From contig CAISTO010000273.1 in the NCBI GenBank assembly GCA_903888395.1, forward strand, positions 1 through 5,703: a stretch of 5,703 bases of DNA, given 5' to 3'. Positions 1 through 5,565 of this stretch are shown piece after piece. This DNA is from an uncultured Bacteroidota bacterium. GTDB taxonomy: Bacteria; Bacteroidota; Bacteroidia; UKL13-3. Position numbers and translations under genes: made by a program. The stretch's first letter is position 1, and every line of letters begins with the position of its first letter. The notes under the pieces were generated by a model. It had not been told where the DNA came from and did no database searches. It worked only from the letters and a program-made list of their open reading frames with translations.

Positions 1-340
1 CAATTATATTTATAATTTCATACTTCTTTTTATCCCAATTTGTAACTATTCCTTTTTGTTCAATAACAGTTGCTCCATATTTTTTAAATTGTGAGCTAAT
101 CCATTTAGCACATTTTATACTTGCTGAACTTGCTGTAACGCGAGGACCAAAATCAACTTGTTTTTGTAAAAAATAATATGCTGAATCAGCATTAAAACTT
201 GGACTTACTAACTTATATGCTTCTACTGGCGTTGCATTTATAACAGTTTCAGTATTTGTTTTTGGTTGTTCATTGCCACAGGCAAACAAAAACAAAAAAG
301 TAGTTAATAAGTATATTGAGTTAATAAATTTGATTTTCAT
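1..340 (-). CDS. M28-family peptidase / glutaminyl-peptide cyclotransferase-like lipoprotein, N-terminal fragment
   Basis: This is the first 113 codons of a minus-strand gene; the rest lies beyond position 1. The ATG at 340-338 opens a lipoprotein signal peptide: a short basic start (MKIKF), a hydrophobic stretch and a lipobox LFAC with the acceptor cysteine at residue 21 followed by GNEQ. The mature part continues FNADSAYYFLQKQVDFGPRV (residues ~50-69), then a helix with SIKCAKWISSQFKKYGA and later YEIINII. The pattern 'DSAYYF..KQVDFGPRV ... L.KYGA.V..Q ... .NII' is what I know from the N-terminus of Bacteroidota M28 zinc peptidases and glutaminyl-peptide cyclotransferases. The zinc ligands of that fold would lie downstream, outside the window, so peptidase versus cyclotransferase cannot be decided. 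The lipoprotein is presumably anchored in the cell envelope facing the periplasm. It is divergent from the DUF2911 gene. Assignment is by motif memory, not a search. Confidence 0.8.
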   Translation of the reverse strand, partial: MKIKFINSIYLLTTFLFLFACGNEQPKTNTETVINATPVEAYKLVSPSFNADSAYYFLQKQVDFGPRVTASSASIKCAKWISSQFKKYGATVIEQKGIVTNWDKKKYEIINII

Positions 341-430
341 TTTTAAAAAGTAATAATAGGTGTTTTTATAATTTAATATGGGTGCAAAATAGTTATAAAT
401 AGTAAAAGTATTTAACTGAAAACAAAATGT

Positions 431-438
431 TAATTTTG
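431..438 (+). promoter_or_regulatory. Possible -7 element for the DUF2911 gene
   Basis: TAATTTTG fits the Bacteroidota -7 consensus TAnnTTTG exactly and would give a leader of roughly 50 nt before the ATG at 493. I see no clear TTTG about 19-21 bases upstream, so this is a half-supported promoter in very A+T-rich DNA. The rest of the 341-492 spacer shows only a 12-bp palindrome at 458-469; I found no convincing promoter for the minus-strand lipoprotein gene. Confidence 0.35.
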
Positions 439-492
439 AAGTTAAATAAAGTATCTTAAATTCGAATTTTTAAAACTAAAAATAATTAAATT

Positions 493-1341
493 ATGTTACT
501 CAAAACAATCAAATCAATTACGCTAGCACTTATTATTTTATTAGGAAGCAATGCCATTGCACAGCAACTAAAAGTACCTGCAGCTAGTCCAACTCAAACA
601 GTTAAACAAGCTTTTGGAATTTCAGAAATTACTATTGAATATTCTCGTCCGGGTGTAAAAGGAAGAGTTGTTTTTGGTGAAGTAGTTCCCTTTGGAAAAA
701 TTTGGAGAACAGGCGCCAATAGTACTACAAAAATTACATTTGGTGATGATGTAAAAATAGAAGGTGTAGATGTAAAAGCTGGTACTTATGGTTTTTATAC
801 CATTCCTAATGCTGATTCGTGGGAAATAATGTTATACAAAGATTTAACTTTAGGCGGAAATGTAGCCAACTACAAAACAGAAAATGAAGTAATAAGAGTA
901 AAGGTAAAACCTACTACTTTGGCTAATAAAGTAGAAACGTTTACAATGGGTTTGGCCGATATTACATCAACCACAGCTAATATTGAATTAACATGGGAAA
1001 ACACAAGAGTAGCAATTTCAGTTGTTACAGAAATAGACAGTAAAATAATGAAAACAATAGAAAGTACTATTGTTCAAGATACTCGTCCGTTTTACCAAGC
1101 AGCCAATTATTACTATGAAAACAATAAAGATTTAAAACAAGCTTTGGAATGGACAGAAAAAGCAATTGTTGCAAATCCAAAAGCATATTGGGTTGTATTA
1201 TTAAAAGCTAAAATACAATTGAAATTAAACGATAAAAAAGGTGCAATTGCAACTGCAAATCAAGTTATAATTATGGCAACTGCCGATAAAGATGATTCGT
1301 TTATTAAACAAGCTGAAAAACTGATTGCATCAGCAAAATAA
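493..1341 (+). CDS. Secreted DUF2911 domain protein with helical TPR-like C-terminus
   Basis: The 282-residue protein starts with a Sec signal peptide: MLLKTIK, a hydrophobic core (residues ~8-20) and a likely cleavage site AIA|QQ after residue 23, so it is exported to the periplasm or beyond. Residues ~28-176 match the DUF2911 pattern as I know it: SPTQTVKQAFG, ITIEYSRPGVKGRVVFG (47-62), VPFGKIWRTGAN (65-76), TKITFGDDVKIEG, VKAGTYGFYTIP (94-105), a Trp at 110, then VETFTMGLADIT and the strand IELTWEN (164-170). The domain is predicted to be beta-rich, and its biochemical role is not established. Residues ~196-282 are helical, with a repeat-like segment (YYYENNKDLKQALEWTEKAIVANPKAYWVVLLKAKIQLKLNDKKGAI has the spacing of a TPR pair), a common tail in this family. 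The ATG is the first in the frame and leads directly into the signal peptide. The gene converges on gcvT and shares its terminator. Confidence 0.88.
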   Translation: MLLKTIKSITLALIILLGSNAIAQQLKVPAASPTQTVKQAFGISEITIEYSRPGVKGRVVFGEVVPFGKIWRTGANSTTKITFGDDVKIEGVDVKAGTYGFYTIPNADSWEIMLYKDLTLGGNVANYKTENEVIRVKVKPTTLANKVETFTMGLADITSTTANIELTWENTRVAISVVTEIDSKIMKTIESTIVQDTRPFYQAANYYYENNKDLKQALEWTEKAIVANPKAYWVVLLKAKIQLKLNDKKGAIATANQVIIMATADKDDSFIKQAEKLIASAK

Positions 1342-1368
1342 TAGCAATTTATTTTAACTGAAATTTAT

Positions 1369-1409
1369 AAAAAAAGCCCGTAATCAATTGTGATTACGGG
1401 CTTTTTTTT
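1369..1409. terminator. Bidirectional rho-independent terminator between DUF2911 gene and gcvT
   Basis: A perfect 11-bp stem, GCCCGTAATCA at 1376-1386 against TGATTACGGGC at 1391-1401, closes a 4-base loop. It is flanked by seven A (1369-1375) and eight T (1402-1409), so each strand ends in a GC-rich hairpin plus a U-tract. It lies 27 bases after the DUF2911 stop and 12 bases after the gcvT stop, as expected of one terminator serving two convergent genes. Confidence 0.95.
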
Positions 1410-1421
1410 AACAATTAACTA

Positions 1422-2498
1422 CTACAAAAAAGGCATTTTTACTACTTTAGCTTTTATTTGTTTTTCGCGAATTTCAATATAAATTTCAGTATCTACTTTG
1501 CTATACGAAGCAGCAACATAACCCATACCAATTGCTTTGTTTAAGCTTGGCGATTGTGTTCCTGAAGTTACTTCACCAATTGCATTGCCACTGGCATCGT
1601 TAATAATATAATGTTGGCGAGGAATTCCACGGTCAATTAATTCAAAACCAACTAATTTTTTAGTAGCACCATTTTCTTTAATTGCTTTGTGATGCTCGCT
1701 CATAATAAATGGTTTTGTAAATTTGGTAATCCAACCTAAACCAGCTTCTATTGGACTAGTTTCATCGTTAATATCATGTCCGTATAAACAAAAACCTTTT
1801 TCTAAACGCAAAGTATCGCGAGCGCCTAATCCTACAGGTTTAATATCAAATTCTTTTCCTGCTTCAAATATGGCATCCCACATTTTTTGCGCATCTTTAT
1901 TCCAAACATAAATTTCAAATCCACCAGCACCCGTGTATCCAGTATTCGAAATAATTACATCATCGCAACCCGCCATAGTTCCACCACAAAATGAGTAATA
2001 TTCCATTGCACTTAAGTTAACTTCAGTTAATTTTTGCAAAGCCTTAATTGCATTAGGACCTTGAACAGCAAACAAACTCATGTCGTCACTCATGTTTTTC
2101 ATTTCTACACCAAAAGTATTATGTTGGCTAATCCAATTCCAATCTTTTTCAATGTTAGAAGCATTTACTACTAAATAATATTCGTTTTCATTCCAACGAT
2201 ACACCAATAAATCATCTACAATTCCACCTTTATCGTTTGGCAAACAACTGTATTGAATTTTACCATCAATTAGTTTAGAAGCATCATTACTTGTAACTAA
2301 TTGAATTAAATCTAATGCTTTTTCACCTTTTAGCAAAAACTCGCCCATGTGGCTTACATCAAATACACCTACTGAATTACGAACAGCTAAATGTTCTTGA
2401 ATTAAATTAGTGTATAAAACAGGCATGTTATATCCTGCAAACTCAATCATTTTTGCACCTAAAGCAGCATGCAAATCATTTAAAGCTACGTATTTCAT
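1422..2498 (-). CDS. gcvT: Glycine cleavage system T-protein (aminomethyltransferase)
   Basis: This 358-residue cytoplasmic enzyme transfers the one-carbon unit of the aminomethyl group on lipoylated H-protein to tetrahydrofolate, releasing ammonia and giving 5,10-methylene-THF. The length is normal for GcvT (about 360). Visible family motifs in order: L..LHAALGAKMIEFAGYNMPVLY (7-29), VFDVSHMGEF (45-54), GGIVDDLLVYR (91-101, including the acidic residue of the folate site), VNASN (111-115), AVQGPNA (144-150), NTGYTGAGGFEIY (185-197), ARDTLRLEKGFCLYGHD (226-242), then the C-terminal barrel with EVTSGTQSPSL (309-319) and IGMGYV (323-328). All of it is intact, so an active enzyme is expected. 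The ATG at 2498 sits at the usual family N-terminus. No gcvH or gcvP is adjacent, so partners must be encoded elsewhere. No glycine riboswitch is apparent upstream. The gene stops with TAG just before the shared terminator. Confidence 0.97.
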   Translation of the reverse strand: MKYVALNDLHAALGAKMIEFAGYNMPVLYTNLIQEHLAVRNSVGVFDVSHMGEFLLKGEKALDLIQLVTSNDASKLIDGKIQYSCLPNDKGGIVDDLLVYRWNENEYYLVVNASNIEKDWNWISQHNTFGVEMKNMSDDMSLFAVQGPNAIKALQKLTEVNLSAMEYYSFCGGTMAGCDDVIISNTGYTGAGGFEIYVWNKDAQKMWDAIFEAGKEFDIKPVGLGARDTLRLEKGFCLYGHDINDETSPIEAGLGWITKFTKPFIMSEHHKAIKENGATKKLVGFELIDRGIPRQHYIINDASGNAIGEVTSGTQSPSLNKAIGMGYVAASYSKVDTEIYIEIREKQIKAKVVKMPFL

Positions 2499-2531
2499 TT
2501 AGTATATTTTTTAAAATTATGTTTGCGAAAA

Positions 2532-2564
2532 TAACAAATAAGTTTAATTCATTGTTATTTGTTA
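2532..2564. repeat. AT-rich inverted repeat upstream of gcvT
   Basis: Perfect 10-bp arms, TAACAAATAA (2532-2541) and TTATTTGTTA (2555-2564), are separated by 13 bases and lie 34-66 bases before the gcvT start. It could be an operator or a weak leader hairpin. The arms contain almost no G or C, so in this A+T-rich DNA chance is a real alternative. A degenerate -7-like site (TATTTTCG, minus strand, 2533-2526) overlaps the arm nearest gcvT, but I see no matching TTTG upstream of it. Confidence 0.4.
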
Positions 2565-2590
2565 GAACTGATAAAAATGACTTTTTAATT

Positions 2591-2634
2591 AAAACAAAAA
2601 ACCCGAACCAATCTATGAAAGATGATTCGGGTTT
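2591..2634 (-). terminator. Rho-independent terminator of the groES-groEL operon
   Basis: Read on the minus strand, AACCCGAA pairs with TTCGGGTT (2626-2632 against 2601-2607 plus flanking A/T pairs), with an inner ATCT/AGAT stem (2611-2614, 2620-2623) and small loop. It is followed by a U-rich run (the A-rich stretch 2591-2600 on the plus strand). It lies about 70-115 bases past the groEL stop. The plus-strand T-run is short, so I read it as one-directional, for groEL. Confidence 0.82.
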
Positions 2635-2645
2635 GTGATTATTTA

Positions 2646-2671
2646 TAGAGACGTTGCATGCAACGTCTTTA
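2646..2671. repeat. Palindromic intergenic repeat in groEL 3' region
   Basis: AGACGTTGCATGCAACGTCT at 2649-2668 is a perfect 20-bp palindrome. It extends to 26 bp (2646-2671) with a single mismatch (G2648 against T2669). It contrasts sharply with the surrounding A+T-rich DNA. It lies between the groEL stop and the groEL terminator, so it would be transcribed in the 3' UTR and could fold. From memory, near-identical elements of the form TAGAGACGTTGCATGCAACGTCTCTA recur in intergenic DNA of Bacteroidota and cyanobacteria; I have not verified this. No transposase lies in the window. Confidence 0.8.
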
Positions 2672-2679
2672 CTTGGAAT

Positions 2680-2702
2680 TTCGAATTTATTTTTTCGAAT
2701 TT
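2680..2702. repeat. Two copies of TTCGAATTT just after groEL
   Basis: TTCGAATTT occurs at 2680-2688 and again at 2694-2702, spaced 14 bases apart, directly after the groEL stop. The same nonamer is part of the palindrome AAATTCGAATTT at 458-469 in another spacer. It may be a simple sequence bias or part of the adjoining palindromic repeat unit. Confidence 0.4.
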
Positions 2703-2705
2703 TTA

Positions 2706-4343
2706 CTAGTATCCCATTCCGTCCATTCCGCCTGGCATACCGCCACCCATTGCTGGAGCGTTAGCTTCTTTTTCTTCTACTAAGGCACATTCAGTAGTTA
2801 AAATCATGGCAGCAGCACTTGCAGCATTTTGTAATGCAACGCGAGCTACTTTAGTAGGATCAATAACACCAGCAGCAATTAGGTTTTCGTAAACTTCAGT
2901 TCTAGCATTGTAACCAAAATCGTCTTTACCTTCACGTACTTTGTTTACTACTACTGAACCTTCGCCACCTGCATTTGCAACTATTGTTCTTAATGGTTCT
3001 TCTAAAGCTCTACGAATAATTTGAATACCAGTATTCTCATCTTCGTTAGCTCCTTTTAAGTTTTCTAATGCTTCAATAGCTCTGATATAAGCAACTCCAC
3101 CACCAGCAACTATACCTTCTTCAACCGCTGCGCGAGTTGCATGTAATGCATCATCTACACGGTCTTTCTTTTCTTTCATTTCAACTTCAGTAGCTGCACC
3201 AATATAAAGAACAGCAACACCGCCAGCTAATTTAGCCAAACGTTCTTGTAATTTTTCTTTATCGTAATCGCTTGTTGTGTTTTCAATTTGTGCTTTAATT
3301 TGTGTAACTCTATTAGCAATATCTTCTTTAGTTCCAGCACCGTTTATAATAGTAGTGTTGTCTTTATCAATATTGATTTTTTCTGCTCTTCCAAGCATGC
3401 TAATATCTGCATTTTCTAATTTGAAACCACGCTCTTCACTGATAACAGTTCCACCAGTTAAAATAGCTAAATCTTCTAACATTGCTTTTCTTCTATCGCC
3501 AAAACCAGGAGCTTTTACAGCAGCAATTTTCAAAGAACCTCTAATTTTATTTACCACTAAAGTAGCTAAAGCTTCACCTTCTACATCTTCAGAAATAATA
3601 ACTAAAGGTTTTCCAGTTTGAACTACTTGCTCTAAAATAGGCAATAATTCTTTCATGTTACTTACTTTTTTATCGTAAATTAAAATGTAAGGACTTTCTA
3701 AATCAACTTCCATTTTTTCAGCATTGGTAACAAAATAAGGAGATAAATAACCTCTATCAAATTGCATTCCTTCTACTGTTTTTACATCAGTTTCAGTACC
3801 TTTAGCTTCTTCTACAGTGATTACACCTTCTTTTCCAACTTTAGCCATTGCGTTAGCAATTAAAGTACCAATAACTTCATCGTTATTAGCTGAAATAGAA
3901 GCCACTTGTTGAATTTTTTTGTTATCGTCTCCTACTTTTTGACTTTGAGCTTTTAAACTAGTAATTACTACTTCAACCGCTTTTTCAATACCACGTTTCA
4001 AATCCATTGGATTTGCACCAGCAGCCACGTTTTTAGTTCCACCAGCTACAATAGCTTGCGCTAAAACAGTAGCAGTAGTTGTTCCATCACCAGCTATATC
4101 AGCTGTTTTTGAAGCTACTTCTTTCACCATTTGCGCACCCATGTTTTCAATTGGATCTTTTAATTCAATTTCTTTAGCTACAGAAACACCATCCTTAGTA
4201 ATAGTTGGAGAACCGAATTTTTTATCGATTACTACGTTTCTACCTTTTGGACCTAAAGTAGCTTTAACTGCATTAGCTAAAGCATCTACACCGCGTTTTA
4301 AACCGTCACGCGCTTCTACACCATATAATATTTTTTTTGACAT
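2706..4343 (-). CDS. groEL: Chaperonin GroEL (Hsp60, 60 kDa subunit)
   Basis: The 545-residue protein is full length for a group I chaperonin. It forms the double-ring ATP-dependent folding chamber in the cytoplasm that works with GroES. Equatorial-domain signatures include LGPKGRNVV (30-38), TITKDGVSVAKEIEL (47-61, with Asp51) and GDGTTTAT (85-92, with the nucleotide-site Asp86). The intermediate-domain catalytic Asp398 lies in VDDALHATRAAVEEG (396-410), followed by IVAGGGVA. In the apical domain, the hydrophobic residues that bind substrate and GroES are kept: Tyr199, Tyr203 and Phe204, Leu234 and Leu237, Leu259, Val263 and Val264. The C-terminus is the flexible Gly/Met tail (AMGGGMPGGMDGMGY). 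Nothing is missing, so an active protein is expected. It is the second gene of groES-groEL, 95 bases after groES with no terminator between. The gene ends with adjacent TAG and TAA stops in frame (2708-2703). Confidence 0.99.
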   Translation of the reverse strand: MSKKILYGVEARDGLKRGVDALANAVKATLGPKGRNVVIDKKFGSPTITKDGVSVAKEIELKDPIENMGAQMVKEVASKTADIAGDGTTTATVLAQAIVAGGTKNVAAGANPMDLKRGIEKAVEVVITSLKAQSQKVGDDNKKIQQVASISANNDEVIGTLIANAMAKVGKEGVITVEEAKGTETDVKTVEGMQFDRGYLSPYFVTNAEKMEVDLESPYILIYDKKVSNMKELLPILEQVVQTGKPLVIISEDVEGEALATLVVNKIRGSLKIAAVKAPGFGDRRKAMLEDLAILTGGTVISEERGFKLENADISMLGRAEKINIDKDNTTIINGAGTKEDIANRVTQIKAQIENTTSDYDKEKLQERLAKLAGGVAVLYIGAATEVEMKEKKDRVDDALHATRAAVEEGIVAGGGVAYIRAIEALENLKGANEDENTGIQIIRRALEEPLRTIVANAGGEGSVVVNKVREGKDDFGYNARTEVYENLIAAGVIDPTKVARVALQNAASAAAMILTTECALVEEKEANAPAMGGGMPGGMDGMGY

Positions 4344-4403
4344 AATTCTATTTTTTAATTTGTGATTTAAGATTTTTGATTGTTGGTGTTGGTAAGAATT
4401 TCT

Positions 4404-4435
4404 CTATCAACTGACAACTATCAACTGACAACTAT
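4404..4435. repeat. 14-bp tandem repeat between groES and groEL
   Basis: The unit TATCAACTGACAAC is present twice back to back (4405-4418 and 4419-4432), with the period-14 identity running over 32 bases (4404-4435). It begins four bases after the groES stop codon in the direction of transcription. It has no self-complementarity that would make a hairpin. It looks like a slippage-type duplication in the operon spacer; any effect on groEL translation or mRNA processing is speculation. Confidence 0.9.
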
Positions 4436-4438
4436 TAT

Positions 4439-4732
4439 TTAAACGATTGCAAAAATATCGCTTTCACGCATGATTAAATATTCTTTGCCTTCTACAGTAA
4501 TTTCAGTTCCAGCGTATTTACCATAAAGAATAGTGTCGCCATTTTTAACTGTTAACGGAATTAAATTACCTGAAGTTTCAGCATTTTTTCCAGGACCTGC
4601 AGCTACTACAGTTCCGCGTTGTGGTTTTTCTTTAGCAGTATCAGGAATAATAATTCCACCAACTGTTTTTTCTTCTGCTGGAGCAGGTTCTACTAGAACT
4701 CTGTCTGCCAATGGTTTTAAGTTAATTGCCAT
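4439..4732 (-). CDS. groES: Co-chaperonin GroES (Hsp10)
   Basis: This 97-residue protein has the normal GroES length. It forms the heptameric lid that closes the GroEL folding chamber. It opens with the usual INLKPLADRVLVEP (3-16). The mobile loop is EEKTVGGIIIPDTAKEKPQRG (20-40), with the hydrophobic tripeptide III at 27-29 that contacts the GroEL apical domain. The beta-barrel signatures GTVVAAGPG (40-48), VKNGDTILYGKYAGTEI (62-78) and EYLIMRESDIFAIV (84-97) follow. The ATG at 4732 is at the family's usual start. It is the first gene of the groES-groEL transcript, with a leader of roughly 140 nt if the promoter proposed at 4910-4878 is right. No CIRCE (HrcA) operator is visible upstream. 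Confidence 0.98.
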   Translation of the reverse strand: MAINLKPLADRVLVEPAPAEEKTVGGIIIPDTAKEKPQRGTVVAAGPGKNAETSGNLIPLTVKNGDTILYGKYAGTEITVEGKEYLIMRESDIFAIV

Positions 4733-4858
4733 GTATGTTTGATTTGATTATTGATTTTTAAATGATACACTCCATTTAACTAACATTATGCCAAGCGCCA
4801 ATATGCTGACACATTTACATTTATTATCAAAACATGTATGATAATAAAATTTATTTAT

Positions 4859-4870
4859 TGGTTTAAACCA
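4859..4870. promoter_or_regulatory. 12-bp palindrome at the putative groES transcription start (possible operator)
   Basis: TGGTTTAAACCA is a perfect palindrome directly downstream of the proposed groES -7 element. Its half-site recurs as a further TGGTT (minus strand, 4893-4889) upstream of that element, and a longer inverted repeat (4854-4863 against 4889-4898, 9 of 10 matching) brackets it. The layout is what a repressor site would look like, but there is no direct evidence of a regulator. Confidence 0.35.
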
Positions 4871-4877
4871 TTGATAA

Positions 4878-4910
4878 CAAATATTTTGAACCAATAATTG
4901 ATTTGTCAAA
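4878..4910 (-). promoter_or_regulatory. Candidate promoter for groES-groEL
   Basis: On the minus strand TTTG (4910-4907), a 21-base spacer and AATATTTG (4885-4878) match the Bacteroidota pattern TTTG...TAnnTTTG except for the first base of the -7 box. Transcription would begin near 4871-4874. A weaker alternative nearer the gene is TTTG at 4831-4828 with CATATTGG at 4805-4798. Only one of these, or neither, may be used. Confidence 0.45.
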
Positions 4911-4941
4911 ATGTAAGCCATGCAACTGCTTTCACTGTTTT

Positions 4942-4974
4942 TTTGACTGTAAATATAATAAATCACTATTTTTG
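4942..4974 (+). promoter_or_regulatory. Candidate promoter for the ECF sigma factor gene
   Basis: TTTG (4942-4945), a 21-base spacer and TATTTTTG (4967-4974) give a full match to the Bacteroidota primary-sigma pattern TTTG-N~19-21-TAnnTTTG. The start of transcription would fall around 4979-4982, about 20 bases before the TTG start or 40 before the ATG start of the sigma gene. It points away from the groES promoter in the same 269-bp spacer. Confidence 0.65.
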
Positions 4975-5001
4975 ATTTTTAATTAAACCCACAAACACAT
5001 T

Positions 5002-5565
5002 TTGCATTTATCGTTTGAAGATATGATTCAAGGTTGCAAGGAAGGCGACAGAAAAGCGCAAAAAGCTTTCTACGATTACTTTGCATCAAAAATGCTAGGC
5101 GTTTGTATGCGTTATGCAAAAGACCGCTCAGAGGCGGAAGACATGCTGCAAGAAAGTTTTATTAAATTATATCAAAGCATGCATACTTACCGTGGCGAAG
5201 GAAACTTTGAAGGTTGGGTAAGGCGAGTAGTTGTATTTAACGCCATTAATTTATACAAACACAGACTTCGTCATTTTAAAGAAGACTTAGATGTGCAAGA
5301 TTATGATGCTAAATACGATGATGACATTATTTCGAAAATATCGGTGAAAGAAATTTTAGCTTTTGTGCAACAAATGCCTGACGGATATCGGTTAATTTTT
5401 AACTTATATGCAGTAGAAGGATTTACACATAAAGAAATTGGGGAACAGCTTGGAATAGCCATTGGAACCAGTAAATCGCAATATTCACGTGCGAGAGATT
5501 GGATGAAAAAAGCATTAAGCAAGCACTATCATATTTTAAATGAACCATTTGAACAACCAAAATAA
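5002..5565 (+). CDS. ECF-type RNA polymerase sigma-70 factor
   Basis: The 187-residue protein has the two-domain layout of extracytoplasmic-function sigma factors, which direct RNA polymerase to a specific promoter set. Region 2 spans ~23-90: AFYDYFASKMLGVCMRYAKDRSEAEDMLQESFIKLYQ (22-58, core binding and -10 recognition), then FEGWVRRVVVFNAINLYKH. A short acidic linker (~93-108) follows. Region 4 spans ~118-170, with MPDGYRLIFNLYAVEGFTHKEIGEQLGIAIGTSKSQYSRAR (125-165) forming the -35-binding helix-turn-helix. I recognise it as the common Bacteroidota SigW/RpoE-like type, but the regulon is unknown. Start: the frame is closed by TAA at 4984-4986. TTG at 5002 gives a family-like N-terminus (about ten residues before the GC of IQGC), whereas the first ATG at 5023 gives a start seven residues shorter. 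I keep TTG but either is possible. The 3' end overlaps the next gene by 26 bases. Confidence 0.93.
   Translation: MHLSFEDMIQGCKEGDRKAQKAFYDYFASKMLGVCMRYAKDRSEAEDMLQESFIKLYQSMHTYRGEGNFEGWVRRVVVFNAINLYKHRLRHFKEDLDVQDYDAKYDDDIISKISVKEILAFVQQMPDGYRLIFNLYAVEGFTHKEIGEQLGIAIGTSKSQYSRARDWMKKALSKHYHILNEPFEQPK

Noticed and set aside
2499..2600. Glycine riboswitch upstream of gcvT
   Set aside because: The leader is A+T-rich, short, and lacks the conserved GGA-type core and paired helices of the riboswitch.
2453..2638. A 61-codon plus-strand open frame across the gcvT start and the groEL terminator
   Set aside because: It runs antisense over the gcvT 5' end and through a terminator hairpin; its composition is that of translated non-coding DNA.
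2646..2671. Second terminator for groEL
   Set aside because: The palindrome has no loop-forming centre and no T-run directly after it on either strand; the hairpin at 2591-2634 is the better terminator.
3277..3621. A 114-codon frame antisense to groEL
   Set aside because: Strong conservation of the groEL frame explains the open antisense frame; the hydrophobic product is a typical shadow. The similar frames antisense to the groEL start, groES, gcvT and the sigma gene were rejected for the same reason.
4404..4435. CRISPR-like array
   Set aside because: The repeats are directly adjacent with no spacers and only 14 bp long, so this is a simple tandem duplication.
4748..4966. A 72-codon open frame on the minus strand between groES and the sigma gene
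   Set aside because: It covers the divergent promoter region, shows no domain-like pattern and is rich in Ile, Tyr, Asn and Lys as random A+T-rich DNA would be. Both promoter candidates and the palindrome lie in it.
4733..5001. CIRCE operator (TTAGCACTC-N9-GAGTGCTAA) before groES
   Set aside because: Only a loose half-match (GAGTGTATC, minus strand, near 4771-4763) is present and the other half is absent.
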